Shown: piece by piece, positions 18,285 through 28,013 of the stretch
Layout of the letters: each line of letters begins with the position of its first letter
Numbering within the stretch: the stretch's first letter is position 1
DNA from: Patulibacter brassicae
GTDB lineage: Bacteria > Actinomycetota > Thermoleophilia > Solirubrobacterales > Solirubrobacteraceae
DNA length: 64,000 bases
Reading direction: 5' to 3'
Assembly (NCBI RefSeq): GCF_033949425.1
Contig: NZ_JAXAVX010000003.1
Span: forward strand, 248,001-312,000
Program-made: the position numbers and the translations under genes
Notes under the pieces: model-generated
Told to the model about the DNA's origin: nothing
Databases searched by the model: none
What the model saw: the letters and a program-made list of their open reading frames with translations, nothing else

Positions 18285-18736
18285 CAGCCCTGGACCTCGT
18301 TGATCAGCGCGGCCACGGCCGCGGGGTCGGCGGCCTGGCGCAGGCCGTCCTTGAACTCCGCGCGGACCAGGCGACGAGCCAGGCCGGCGAGGATGGTCAT
18401 GTGCTCGTCGCCCGCGCCGTCCGGCGCGGCGATGAGGAAGATGAGGTCGGCCGGGCCGTCCTCGGCGCCGAAGTCGACGCCGGAGGCGCTGCGGCCGAAC
18501 GCGACGCTCGCGGTGGTCACGGCCGCCGAGCGGGCGTGCGGGATGCCGATGCCGCCCTCCAGGCCGGTCGGCATCTGCTCCTCGCGCGCGGCGACCGCGG
18601 CGAGGAACTGGTCGCGGTCGGTGACGCGCCCGGCCGAGACGAGCCGCTCGGCGAGCAGCGCGGTGGCCGCGGCCCGGTCGAGGCCGGCGGGCAGGTCGAG
18701 GACGACGAGGTCGGGGGTGGTGATGGTGGTGGTCAC
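18284..18736 (-). CDS. Fructose PTS enzyme IIA
   Basis: 150 residues, PTS_EIIA_2 (mannitol/fructose type). The phosphoryl-accepting His67 is in GIGIPHARS. There is no HPr-like domain, so this is a plain IIA rather than the FruB diphosphoryl protein of enterobacteria; HPr is supplied by the downstream ptsH. The GTG start overlaps the 1-phosphofructokinase TGA, and its own stop overlaps the fruA start. Confidence 0.9.
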   Translation of the reverse strand: MTTTITTPDLVVLDLPAGLDRAAATALLAERLVSAGRVTDRDQFLAAVAAREEQMPTGLEGGIGIPHARSAAVTTASVAFGRSASGVDFGAEDGPADLIFLIAAPDGAGDEHMTILAGLARRLVRAEFKDGLRQAADPAAVAALINEVQG

Positions 18737-19686
18737 AGGGATCGTGCCTCCTCCAGCACGTGATCGAGGTCGGGGTGCTCGTGCAGGCGGACGCCGGCAC
18801 GATCGAGGTCGTCGGGGCCGGGCATCCGGCTCCCGGGCAGGGCGGTGGCGGCGGCGCCCCAGGCGAGGGCCTCCGCCAGGGCGCGCGGGCCGTGCGCGCC
18901 GCCGGCGAGGTAGCCGGCGAGCATCGCGTCGCCGGCGCCGACGGTCGAGCGGGGGGTGATCGACGGCGGGGCGCCGTGCCAGGCGCCGGCCCCGTTGACG
19001 ATCACCGCGCCGTCCGGTCCCGCGCTGGCGAGGACGCCGTCGATGCCGCCGTCGCGCAGCTCGGTCGCCGCGGCGACGAGGTCGCCGACGGTCCGCAGGT
19101 CGCGACCCACGGCCTCCGCCAGCTCGGAGACGTTCGGCTTCACGAGGTCGGGGCGGTGCGCGAGCACGCGCTGCAGCGCCGGACCGCTCGTATCGACCGC
19201 GACGCGGACGCGGACCTCGTGCAGCGCGTCGACGAGGCGCCCGTAGAGGTCGTCCCCGGGCCCGGGCGGCAGGCTGCCGGCCAGGACCGCCCAGCGCGCG
19301 CCGACGGTGGCGGCGATCACCGCGTCGACGAGGCGGTCGGCGTCCCGGGCGCTCATCCGCGGCCCGGGCTCGTTGACCTTCGTCGTCGTGCCGTCGGGCT
19401 CGTTGATCGCGATGTTCGAGCGGGTCTCCCCGGAGACCGGCAGCGGCCGGACCTGCAGGCGGGGGCTGCCCGTGAGCAGCGACTCCAGGTGGCGTCCGGC
19501 GTTGCCGGCGACCGGCACGACGGCGCGGACCTCGACGCCGTTGGCGGCCAGCGCGCGGGCGACGTTGATGCCCTTGCCCCCTGCGTCGACCTGGCGGGTC
19601 GTGGCGCGGTGGACGGCACCGCGCTCGAGCCGCTCGACGGCGAGCGTGACATCGAGGCTCGGGTTCGGGGTGACGGTGACGATCAC
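18733..19686 (-). CDS. fruK: 1-Phosphofructokinase
   Basis: 317 residues, PfkB/ribokinase family. It phosphorylates fructose 1-phosphate to fructose 1,6-bisphosphate. Landmarks: TVTPNPSLDV at the start, VDAGGKGINVARAL (33-46, substrate loop), LAGSLPPG (135-142) and the catalytic TVGAGDAMLAGY with Asp253. The GTG start overlaps the stop of the regulator gene (GTGA at 19683-19686). Confidence 0.93.
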   Translation of the reverse strand: MIVTVTPNPSLDVTLAVERLERGAVHRATTRQVDAGGKGINVARALAANGVEVRAVVPVAGNAGRHLESLLTGSPRLQVRPLPVSGETRSNIAINEPDGTTTKVNEPGPRMSARDADRLVDAVIAATVGARWAVLAGSLPPGPGDDLYGRLVDALHEVRVRVAVDTSGPALQRVLAHRPDLVKPNVSELAEAVGRDLRTVGDLVAAATELRDGGIDGVLASAGPDGAVIVNGAGAWHGAPPSITPRSTVGAGDAMLAGYLAGGAHGPRALAEALAWGAAATALPGSRMPGPDDLDRAGVRLHEHPDLDHVLEEARSL

Positions 19687-20444
19687 GCGCGCACCACCCG
19701 CGGGCCGGCGGCGGCGATCTCGCGCGCGGTGTCCTCGTCGACGCCGGTGTCGGTGACGAGCACGTCGAGCTCGTCGAGGCCGCCGAAGCGCGCGAACTGG
19801 TCGTCGCCGAGCTTCGTGTGGTCGGCGACGGCGACGACGTGGCGCCCGGCGGCGAGCATCGCGCGCTTCACCGCGGCCTCCTCCGGATCGGGCGTCGTCA
19901 GGCCCCGGGCGACGGAGACGCCGTTCGTGCCGAGGACCGCGACGTCGACGACGAGCTCGCGCAGCGCCCGCACCGTCCAGTCGCCGACGGCGGCGAGCGT
20001 CCGGCCGCGGACGCGACCCCCGAGCATCATGAGCGTGACGTTCGTGCGCGGCGCGAGCTCGCTGGCGATCGAGAGCGAGTCGGTGACGACGGTCAGCTCG
20101 CGATCGCGCGGCAGGAGCGCGGCGAGGCGCGCGGTGGTGCTGCCGGCGTCCAGGAGGATCGACGACGCGTCGCCGAGCTCCTCCAGCGCGGCGGCCGCGA
20201 TCCGCTCCTTCTCCCCGCGGCGCAGCGCGTCGCGGGTGTCGAGCGCGGTCTCGAACCGCAGGCGGTCGACCGGGATCGCGCCGCCGTGCACGCGCCGCAG
20301 GACGCCGTGGCGCTCGAGGACGGTCAGGTCGCGGCGGATCGTCTCCGCCGTGACGCCGAGGAGGTCGGCGAGCGCGGTGACCTCGGCCCGACCCTCCGCC
20401 CGGGTGCGCTCGATGATGCGCTGCTGTCGTTCTTCTGCGTACAT
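19683..20444 (-). CDS. fruR: DeoR-family repressor of the fructose operon
   Basis: 253 residues. The N-terminal winged HTH (about 5-60) contains LADLLGVTAETIRRDL and the family motif RRVHGGAI. The C-terminal DeoRC sensor domain has LLDAGSTTARLA and VVTDSLSIA, which bind a phosphosugar, probably fructose 1-phosphate. It is the first gene of the operon and so probably autoregulates; repeated GCCCGTTT boxes flank its promoter. There is no Shine-Dalgarno sequence before the ATG because the repeat units run right up to it. Confidence 0.9.
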   Translation of the reverse strand: MYAEERQQRIIERTRAEGRAEVTALADLLGVTAETIRRDLTVLERHGVLRRVHGGAIPVDRLRFETALDTRDALRRGEKERIAAAALEELGDASSILLDAGSTTARLAALLPRDRELTVVTDSLSIASELAPRTNVTLMMLGGRVRGRTLAAVGDWTVRALRELVVDVAVLGTNGVSVARGLTTPDPEEAAVKRAMLAAGRHVVAVADHTKLGDDQFARFGGLDELDVLVTDTGVDEDTAREIAAAGPRVVRA

Positions 20445-20519
20445 GCCCGTTTGAGCCCGTTTGACTGTGTTTGCATTTGTATAGCGGGCGACCGTGTGCT
20501 GTCAAGCACAGAAACGGGC
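20445..20519 (-). promoter_or_regulatory. Putative FruR operator array
   Basis: Plus-strand GTTTG occurs at 20449, 20459 and 20469, exactly 10 bp apart. Two of these are the full 8-mer GCCCGTTT (20445-20452, 20455-20462), and an inverted copy AAACGGGC is at 20512-20519. A perfect inverted repeat TGTGCT-GTCA-AGCACA (20495-20510) covers the -35. Phased repeats on both sides of a promoter fit repressor binding with possible looping. Confidence 0.6.
20478..20505 (-). promoter_or_regulatory. Promoter of the fruR-fruK-PTS operon
   Basis: On the minus strand TTGACA (20505-20500) and TATACA (20483-20478) are separated by 16 bp. This is a near-consensus housekeeping promoter and is strikingly AT-rich for this genome. 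Predicted transcription start is near 20471, about 26 nt before the fruR ATG. Confidence 0.75.
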
Positions 20520-20617
20520 AATCGGAAGGGCCCGACGCGCGCCCTCCCCCGATCGACGGAGGAGAACGGGGCGAATCGGGCAGGAACGGGCGGCCGGAGA
20601 CGGCGGCCGGCGATGCG

Positions 20618-21628
20618 TCAGCGGGACGCGGTCGGCGCCTCGGGCGCCACGGGGCCCGGCGGCACGAGGCCGAACGGCGGCGCTCCGGCGTCGGGCCGCG
20701 CACGCCGCAGCTCGCGACGGCGCCGCTGGACCCACCGCCGGCGACGGCGGGCGCCGGGCAGCTTGCGCAGGAAGTCGACGTACGCCCGCCAGAGGAACTG
20801 CTCGCGCAGGACCATCCAGCCGAACGCGGCGATCTCGTAGCCGACGATCCACGGCGCGTGGCGCAGGAAGCCGCCGCAGGTCTCGTTCTTCACGACCATC
20901 AGCAGCCGGTTCGTGAACTGCAGGCGACGGTGCGCGCGGTCGACGCGGTGGCGGTTCGTCGGGCTGTAGAACCGCTTGTGCCAGGCGACCGCGCGCGGCT
21001 CGTAGCGCGCGTCCCAGCCGAACAGCCGGGCCCGCCAGGCGAGGTCGGCGTCCGTCGCCCAGAGGAGCATGTCCTCGTCGAGGACCTCGAGCCCGAAGGC
21101 GCAGTCCTCCAGCGTCTCGCGCCGGTAGAGGACGCACGCCCCGTCGCCGCCGAAGACCGGACCCGTCCGCGGGTAGCGGTCCAGCGGCTCGCCGTGGCCG
21201 ACGAGCGAGTTCTTGCGGCGACGGTCGATCGTCATGCCGGCGGCATCGAGCTCCTCGAGCCGCTTCTCCGGCGTCATGCCCGTCGCGCGCAGCAGCCGCG
21301 GGACGACGATCCCGATCGCCGGGTTGTGGAGGTGCGGGCGCAGGGCGTCGAGGAACCCGTCCGCGAGCACGCAGTCGGCGTTGCACCAGAGCAGCCAGTC
21401 GCCGCCGCAGGCCGCGATCCCGGCGTTCATCGCGGCGGCGTAGCCGCGGCGCCGCGTCAGGCGCAGCCGCCGCGCGCCGTAGCGCTCGCACAGCTCGGGC
21501 GTCGCGTCGGTGCACGCGTTGTCGATGACGACGACCTCGTCGGCGCCCTGCGCGCAGGCCGCGGGCAGGGAATGGCGCAGCAGGGGCGCCTCGTTCACCG
21601 ACAGGATGAGGATCGTGATCCGACTCAC
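20618..21628 (-). CDS. Family 2 glycosyltransferase
   Basis: 336 residues from a GTG overlapping the upstream stop. GT-A motifs: VVVIDNACTD (32-41), LLWCNADCVL (79-88, DxD-like NAD) and DEDMLLWATDADLAWR (184-199, acidic catalytic region). The conserved WHKRFYSP and membrane-associating helix near 255-285 are typical of WbbL-type rhamnosyltransferases. The C-terminal about 50 residues are Arg/Pro-rich. It is coupled to the GT4 gene upstream, pointing to joint action on one glycan. Confidence 0.85.
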   Translation of the reverse strand: MSRITILILSVNEAPLLRHSLPAACAQGADEVVVIDNACTDATPELCERYGARRLRLTRRRGYAAAMNAGIAACGGDWLLWCNADCVLADGFLDALRPHLHNPAIGIVVPRLLRATGMTPEKRLEELDAAGMTIDRRRKNSLVGHGEPLDRYPRTGPVFGGDGACVLYRRETLEDCAFGLEVLDEDMLLWATDADLAWRARLFGWDARYEPRAVAWHKRFYSPTNRHRVDRAHRRLQFTNRLLMVVKNETCGGFLRHAPWIVGYEIAAFGWMVLREQFLWRAYVDFLRKLPGARRRRRWVQRRRRELRRARPDAGAPPFGLVPPGPVAPEAPTASR

Positions 21629-22671
21629 GGAGCCACGGAACGGTAGACGGCCACGGTCTCCTCGGCGGCCCGCTCCCAGCTGAACGCCGCCGCGCGGGCG
21701 ACGCCGGCCCGGGCCAGCGCGTCCGCACGGGCGAGCGCGTCGACGATCGCGCGCGCGAGGTCGTCGACGTCCCGCGGGTCGAAGAGCTCGGCCGCGCCGC
21801 CGGCCGTCTCGCGCAGGGAGGGGATGTCGCTGCAGGCCACCGGCACGCCGCGGGCCATCGCCTCCAGCAGCACGAGCCCGAAGCCCTCGAAGAGCGAGGG
21901 GTGCACGAGCAGGTCCGCGCCGCGCAGCAGCGCGTCGAGCTCGTCGTCGGCGAGCCAGCCGCAGAGCTCGGCGCCCCCGGCGCGCAGGCGGGCGGCGAGC
22001 TCCTGCTCGGCGCCCGGCGCGCCGCCGGCCGTGCCGACGAGCAGCAGGCGATGCTCGACGCCGCTGCGCCGCCAGGCCGCCACGAGCCGCTCGAGGTTCT
22101 TCTTCGCCCGCAGGTCCCCGATCGCCACGACGTAGGGCCGGCCGTCGTGCGGGCCGCCCGGCGTCGTGCCCGGCGCGATCCCGGGTGGACGGGTCCCGTG
22201 GCCCAGCGACGGGCCGTTCGGCACGACGTGCAGGCGCGCGGGGTCCGCGTCGTAGCGCTCCAGGACGTCGTCCGCGGTCGCGCGCGAGACGCAGATCACC
22301 GCCTCGGCGTCGGCGACCGCCCGGCGGGTGAACGTTCGGTACTTCCAGCCGGTCCGCGGCGCGAAGTCGTCCGGGTGCACCTCGAAGGCCAGGTCGTGGA
22401 CGGTGACGACCCCCGGACATGGTCGGTGCCGCGGCAGGAAGCAGTTCGGCTGGTGCAGGAGGTCGGCGCCGTCGCCGGCGATCCGCGCCGGCCAGCCGAC
22501 CTGCTCCCAGGCGATCTCCGGCAGCCGGCCCCCGGCCGCGGGCCCGCAGGCGCGGACGGCGACGTCGTCCCGCCGTCGCAGCGCCGCGAGGAGGTCGGCG
22601 GCATGGCGGCCCCAGCCCCGCCGACGGACGTCGCGGGCGTCGCGCGCGTCGAAGGCCACCCGCAGAACCAC
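21625..22671 (-). CDS. Family 4 glycosyltransferase
   Basis: 348 residues from a GTG. VVTVHDLAFEVHP, VICVSRATADDV and NPSLF-like HPSLFEGFGLVLLEAMARG (EX7E) place it in the WbaZ/MtfB-like GT4 group; AIGDLRAKKNLERL is the donor-phosphate loop. A TAGGAT -10 box is 8 nt upstream of the start, so the mRNA is probably leaderless. It forms a two-gene operon with the GT2 gene through a GTGA overlap and is divergent from the WecG-like gene. Confidence 0.85.
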   Translation of the reverse strand: MVLRVAFDARDARDVRRRGWGRHAADLLAALRRRDDVAVRACGPAAGGRLPEIAWEQVGWPARIAGDGADLLHQPNCFLPRHRPCPGVVTVHDLAFEVHPDDFAPRTGWKYRTFTRRAVADAEAVICVSRATADDVLERYDADPARLHVVPNGPSLGHGTRPPGIAPGTTPGGPHDGRPYVVAIGDLRAKKNLERLVAAWRRSGVEHRLLLVGTAGGAPGAEQELAARLRAGGAELCGWLADDELDALLRGADLLVHPSLFEGFGLVLLEAMARGVPVACSDIPSLRETAGGAAELFDPRDVDDLARAIVDALARADALARAGVARAAAFSWERAAEETVAVYRSVAP

Positions 22672-22679
22672 GGCGAGCG

Positions 22680-22685
22680 ATCCTA
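22680..22685 (-). promoter_or_regulatory. -10 box TAGGAT, leaderless type
   Basis: On the minus strand TAGGAT precedes the GTG at 22671 by 8 nt. Confidence 0.45.
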
Positions 22686-22822
22686 CGGGGGTCGCGGGCG
22701 GCGGCGACGCCTCCCGCGGGCCGTCGGGGCGGTGGCGCGTGCCGCCCCCGCGCGACCGGGCGGGGCTCTACCATGGGCGCTCGCCGGTCTCGGGCTCCGT
22801 CCCGGGATCGCCGTCCGTGCCC

Positions 22823-23641
22823 ATGTCGACCGCGACGTCCACGCCCTCCTCCGGCACCGTCCGGCTGTTCGACATCGCGATCGAGCTCGACCCGCCCTCG
22901 GTCATGCTCGACCGGATCACGTCGTGGGTCGCCGAGGGTCGTGCCGAGCCCGGGCGCCCGGCGCGACGGGTCATGTACGCCAACGCCCACGTCCTGAACC
23001 AGAGCCACGCGATCCCGGCCCTGCGCGACACGCTGCGCTCCGCCGACCTCGTCTACTGCGACGGCTACGGCGTGCGGCTCGCCGCGCGGATGATGCACCT
23101 GGACTCGCCGCACCGGATGACCGGCGCCGACTGGATCTGGGACCTCGCCGAGCTCTGCGAGCGCCGCGAGCTGTCGCTCTACCTGCTGGGCTCGGAGCCC
23201 GACATCGCCCGCCGCGCCGCCGCGAACCTCGTCGCCCGGCACCCGCGGCTGCGGATCGCGGGCACGCACCACGGCTTCTTCGCCCCCGACGAGCCGCACG
23301 GCGAGCGGGTCCTCGAGGACATCGAGGCGTGCCAGCCCGACATCGTCCTCGTCGGCATGGGCAGCCCGAAGCAGGAGCTGTGGGTCGACGCGGTCGCCGC
23401 CCGCGTCTCCACGCCGGTGCTCTGGACCGTCGGGGCCCTCTTCGACTACGTCTCCGGCCTCGTGCCGCGCGCGCCCTCGTGGCTCGCCGACAACGGCTGG
23501 GAGTGGATCTTCCGCCTCGCGATCGAGCCCGGCCGGATGTGGAAGCGCTACCTGCTCGGCAACCCGGCGTTCCTCGCCCGGATCGTCGACGAGGCGCAGC
23601 ACCGCCGGGGCGATCCGCCGGTCGCCGCGCCGTCCCGCTGA
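22823..23641 (+). CDS. WecG/TagA/CpsF-family glycosyltransferase (GT26)
   Basis: 272 residues from the ATG at 22823; a GTG two codons earlier is possible. Family motifs are all present: YANAHVLNQS (52-61), VYCDGYGVRLA (78-87), RMTGADWIWDLAE (98-110), LYLLGSEP and GMGSPKQELW (178-187). Members transfer ManNAc(A) or similar sugars to an undecaprenyl-linked acceptor as an early step in teichoic acid or capsule assembly. Alone between the GT pair and the export operon, it may serve the nearby glycan loci. TACCAT at 22769 is a possible -10. Confidence 0.9.
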   Translation: MSTATSTPSSGTVRLFDIAIELDPPSVMLDRITSWVAEGRAEPGRPARRVMYANAHVLNQSHAIPALRDTLRSADLVYCDGYGVRLAARMMHLDSPHRMTGADWIWDLAELCERRELSLYLLGSEPDIARRAAANLVARHPRLRIAGTHHGFFAPDEPHGERVLEDIEACQPDIVLVGMGSPKQELWVDAVAARVSTPVLWTVGALFDYVSGLVPRAPSWLADNGWEWIFRLAIEPGRMWKRYLLGNPAFLARIVDEAQHRRGDPPVAAPSR

Positions 23642-23671
23642 GCCCCGACCCGCAGGGGCCCGCACCGGCCG

Positions 23672-24888
23672 TCACGCCGTCCGCAGCGCCGCGGCCGGGG
23701 GCAGCCGCGCCGCGCGAACGGCCGGCACGAGGCCGGCGACGGCGCCGATCGCGATCGCCGCGCCGATCCCGCCGGCCCACGCCTCGACGGGGAGGACGAC
23801 CGACCAGCCCCTCGCGGCGGCGTAGGCGACCGTCGCGGCCGTTCCCGCGAGCACGCCGGCGACGCCGCCGAGGACGGCGAGCAGCACCGCCTCGCCGAGG
23901 AACTGGGCGCGGACCTGCCGCCTCGTCGCGCCGAGCGCCCGGCGCAGGCCGATCTCCGAGCGACGCTCGAGGACCGAGACGATCATCGTGTTGGCGACCC
24001 CGACGGCGCCGACGACCAGCGCGACGGCCCCGAGTCCCAGGAGCAGGCCGTCGAAGGCCCCCGCCGCCGCGGCCCGGGCCGTCAGCACGTCGGAGGGCTG
24101 GCTGACGTTCGTCTCGCTGGGGACCTCGGGGTTCGCCGTCCGCGCGAGCCGCGCCTGGACGGTCGCCTCCCGGCCGGTGGCGGTGCGCGCGTAGATCGAG
24201 CTGGCCGGGCCGGCCTGCGCGGTGCCGCGGACGACGCGCACGTAGCCGAGCCGCCGCTCCGCGGTCGGGTAGCCGACGAGCGCGCTGACGTCGATCTCGG
24301 GCGCCAGCGGCGAGGGACGCAGCACCCCCACGACGGCGAACCACTGGTCGCCCAGCCAGATCCGCTGGCGCTGGTCGATGCGCTCGATGCCCAGGCGCGT
24401 CGCCGCGTCGGCGCCGAGCACGGCGACCGGCACGCGGGCCGTGGCGGCGTCGAGCCAGAGGCCGCGGGCCAGGCCGGTGCCCAGCACCGCGGGGAGGTCC
24501 AGGCTGGCGGCGCGCACCTGCAGGCCCCCGGTGGCGCTCGCGGGGATCATCGGGCTCCGGTAGACCCGCGCATCCGGCAGCAGGGCGGCGTGCGCCACGC
24601 GCTGGACGTCGTCGAGGTGCGCGATCCGCGCCGGCGCCTCCGGCGGCAGCTCCGCCGGCCCGCCGGTCAGGCGCTGTCCGGCCTCGACGGTCAGGAGGTT
24701 CGTGCCGAGCCGGTCGATCTCGGCGAGCAGCCCGGCCTGCGAGGAGGCCGACAGCCCGAGGATGGCCACGATCGCCGCCGTGCCGATCGCGATCCCGAGC
24801 CCCGAGAGCGCTGCGCGGAGCGGCCGGGAGCGGAGGCCGACGCTCATCACGCGCAGCGCATCCGCGGGCCGCAGTCGCACCGGCGCGC

Positions 24889-24892
<4 letters not shown>
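23672..24892 (-). CDS. MacB/FtsX-type ABC transporter permease
   Basis: 406 residues from a GTG overlapping the ATPase stop. One N-terminal TM segment (about 28-48, SGLGIAIGTAAIVAILGLSA), a large extracytoplasmic MacB_PCD domain (about 55-270), then three TM segments in a FtsX domain (VGAVGVANTMIVSVLERRSEIGLRRALGA is the characteristic cytoplasmic loop) near 280-400. It is a mechanotransmission-type exporter permease that works with the ATPase and adaptor of the same operon. Substrate unknown. Confidence 0.9.
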
Positions 24893-25664
<772 letters not shown>

Positions 25665-25668
<4 letters not shown>

Positions 25669-26762
25669 GACGACGGCACCACGACGCGATCGCCCGCGCG
25701 CACGGCGCCCTCGACCTGGACCCGGCCGGCGGTGGCGTCGACCAGCCCGATCCGCACCGCGACGAGCCCGCGGCCGCCGTCCGCGCGCACGACCTCGACG
25801 GCGAGCCCGCCGCCGGTCCGTCCGACGAGCGCCGTGACCGGGACGCTCAGCGCTCGCGCGACGCCGGCGGTGACGATCTCCGCCCGGACCGGGGCCTGGT
25901 CGAGCCCGTGCGCCGCCCGCCGGTCGTCGAGCCGGATCGCGGCCGGGATCGTCGCGGTGCCGACGTCGCCGTCCTCGTCCGCGGTCCGCGCGACGCTCCC
26001 GATCCGGGCCACCCGGCCGGTCGTCGACCGGTTGCCCGGCAACGTGATGCGGACGCGGTCGCCGCGGCGCACCTGCCCCTGCTGGGACGGCTCGAGGTCG
26101 ACCTGCACCTCGAGCTCGTCGCTCGTGGCCCGCGCGACGGTGGCCCCGGGCCGGGCGGCGCCGCCGAGCGTGCCGACGGTGCCGGCGATCCGCGCCGCCC
26201 GCGGCAGGACGACCGCCGCGGCGCGGTCCACCCTCCCGGTCGCCTCGGCCCCGACGCGGTGCTGGCGATGCACGAGCGCCGCTCGGGTGCTCCAGGTGAA
26301 GTCGTGGTCGTCCGGATCGACGGCGACGCCCGCGGCGCGGTCGTCGCCGAGCCGGTGGAGCTCGCGGTTGAGCTGCCGCACGTCGCGGCCGCGGTCGCCG
26401 ATCGCCAGGTCGCGGTAGGCCGGCAGCGCGCCGCAGAGCAGCAGCACCGGCTCGTCGTCGACGCGGTAGAGGACCTCGCCGCACCCGATCCGGTCGCCGA
26501 TCGCCGGCAGCCGGGTGTACGTGCCGGCCGCGTGGTTGATCACCGGGGAGGCCGCGCCGTCCTCGTCGCCGCGGTGGGCGAGGGTCCCGTTCAGGGAGAC
26601 CGTCGCCGAGAGCGGTCCCCGCTCGACGGCCGCCGTCGCCGGTGGCGGCGCGCCGCCGGCCGCGGTCGCGTCGTCCGATCCGGTCGCCCGGACGACGCCG
26701 AGCGCCGCGACCGCGGTCGTCAGGACGGCGGCGCCGATCGGGACCCGGGTCCGGCGGCTCAC
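25665..26762 (-). CDS. Periplasmic adaptor-like protein (HlyD/MacA type) with PG-binding-like insert
   Basis: 365 residues from a GTG. It has an N-terminal TM anchor (about 8-26), then a split lipoyl/barrel-sandwich region. Between the halves is a stretch with the peptidoglycan-binding-domain pattern AIGDRGRDVRQLNRELHRLG. Then comes a beta-barrel part (VRRGDRVRITLPGNRSTTGRV) and a membrane-proximal C-terminus ending GDRVVVPSS. Such adaptors are common with MacB-like transporters in actinobacteria. It would couple the transporter to the cell wall rather than to an outer membrane. GTGA overlap with the lipoprotein gene. Confidence 0.75.
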
Positions 26763-27334
26763 GGCGCGCTCACCCCCGCGTCCCCGGCCTGCCGCCCGCA
26801 CGCGCCCATCGCGGCGTTCAGCGCGCGCATGCCGGCGTCCGTGGCGGCGGACGGGATCCGGCGCGTGTCGACGAGCGGCGCGTCCGGCGTGGGGTCCGGG
26901 AAGTCCGCGACGCCGTGCACGCGGATGCACCGGGCGAACGCCAGCGCGCCCCGCTGCTGCGCGGCGCTGCGCTCGTGCCCGGTGAACCCCGCCGGCTGCA
27001 GGTCCTCGCAGCTGGCGAGGGCCGACGTCCACGGCGGTCCGCTCGTGTCGATCGCGGTCCCGTTGACGACGCCGTCGACGGTCAGCTCGCCCGACGCGTC
27101 CGGGTCCGGGAAGGCGCGGACGCCGTGCTCGCGCATGCACTGCGCGAAGCGGACGGCCTGATCGCGGGTGGCGCTGGTCGCCGACCGCCCGCCGCTCGGG
27201 CCGTCGCCGGCCGCACCGGGCTCCGACGACGCGCAGCCGCTGCCCGCGACGCCGACCGCCGCGAGGGCGGCCGCGGCGAGCAGCCGACGCGCGAGGCGTC
27301 CGCGGGCCCGGCGGTCGCGCAGGCGCGGGCTCAT
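26759..27334 (-). CDS. Putative lipoprotein with duplicated C-x-HGV-x-FPDP motif
   Basis: 191 residues from the ATG at 27334. It has an N-terminal hydrophobic segment ending AGSGC (Cys34, a weak lipobox), a short linker, then two related units: RFAQCMREHGVRAFPDP and AFARCIRVHGVADFPDP, each with a downstream Cys (ALASCEDLQ, AMGACGRQ). The four Cys probably form two disulfides or two metal/heme-free helical hairpins. I have seen this pattern in uncharacterised high-GC actinobacterial lipoproteins beside MacAB-like genes, but no function is known to me. It is coupled to genes on both sides by 4-nt overlaps. Confidence 0.75.
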   Translation of the reverse strand: MSPRLRDRRARGRLARRLLAAAALAAVGVAGSGCASSEPGAAGDGPSGGRSATSATRDQAVRFAQCMREHGVRAFPDPDASGELTVDGVVNGTAIDTSGPPWTSALASCEDLQPAGFTGHERSAAQQRGALAFARCIRVHGVADFPDPTPDAPLVDTRRIPSAATDAGMRALNAAMGACGRQAGDAGVSAP

Positions 27335-27927
27335 CGATGCATCCGCGGATCGTGGGTCGGATCGGCGTACGTCGCCGGACAGCCGCGCTGCGCCGCGGCC
27401 GGGCGCAGCTCGAAGTGCCAGGGCTCGTTGTCGTAGATCCGGCACAGGCCGTAGCGGGATCCGTGATCGCCGAGCCAGCGCCATGCCGCGGCGGGACCGA
27501 TGTCGACCGCGTCGCCGGAGACGTGCGCCGACGTCTCGGGCGTCGCGACCCAGCGCGCGGCCTCGGTCGCCGAGCCGTACCGCGCGATCGCCTCGCGCAG
27601 CAGCCGTCGCTGATGCTCGGGGGTGCGGCGTCCGCTCGTGACGGAGAGCCGGAGGCCCGCGCCCGCGGCATCGGACGCCGCTCGTCGCAGCGCCCGGCGG
27701 AGGCCGGGGGCGAGCCCGGCGGTCCCCGCGGGCGCCGCCGTGGCGGAGGGGGGCGCGGCGCGGCGCGCGAGGGGCGCCAGCGCGGCGGTGGCGGTCGGGA
27801 GCGCCGCCGAGGACGCGAGCTGATGGCCGAGCGCCGCGACGCCCGTCGCGCCGGCGATCGCCGCGACGGCGAGACGGGTCCCGCGACGGCGGCGCGCGAT
27901 CGACCGGGGATCTGCGGGAGAGGGCAT
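27331..27927 (-). CDS. M15-family D-alanyl-D-alanine carboxypeptidase-like protein
   Basis: 198 residues from the ATG at 27927; a TTG at 27939 is the alternative. There is one N-terminal TM/signal segment (about 16-42) and a C-terminal VanY-like domain. Zinc ligands and catalytic residues are present: SAHVSGDAVDIG (His135, Asp142) and EPWHFEL (Glu168, His171). It probably cleaves D-Ala-D-Ala in cell-wall stem peptides outside the membrane. First gene of the export operon, divergent from the response regulator, which suggests a cell-wall stress response. Confidence 0.85.
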   Translation of the reverse strand: MPSPADPRSIARRRRGTRLAVAAIAGATGVAALGHQLASSAALPTATAALAPLARRAAPPSATAAPAGTAGLAPGLRRALRRAASDAAGAGLRLSVTSGRRTPEHQRRLLREAIARYGSATEAARWVATPETSAHVSGDAVDIGPAAAWRWLGDHGSRYGLCRIYDNEPWHFELRPAAAQRGCPATYADPTHDPRMHR

Positions 27928-28000
27928 GCGGCCATCCAAGGCGGCGACGCGTTGCCCCGGCGTAGGCCGTTTCCGATACGCCGGCGATATGCCCCGCCGC

Positions 28001-28006
28001 TAGCCT
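28001..28006 (+). promoter_or_regulatory. -10 box TAGCCT, leaderless type
   Basis: TAGCCT is followed by 7 nt and the ATG of the response regulator. The 86-bp divergent region also holds ATACGCCGGCGATAT, a near-palindrome that could be a regulator site. Confidence 0.45.
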
Positions 28007-28013
28007 CGCCGGC

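Noticed and set aside
16053..18959. A 968-residue plus-strand frame opposite ptsH and fruA
   Set aside because: Antisense shadow; the minus strand carries intact PTS motifs (HPr His, IIB Cys, IIC FITEGAIPF).
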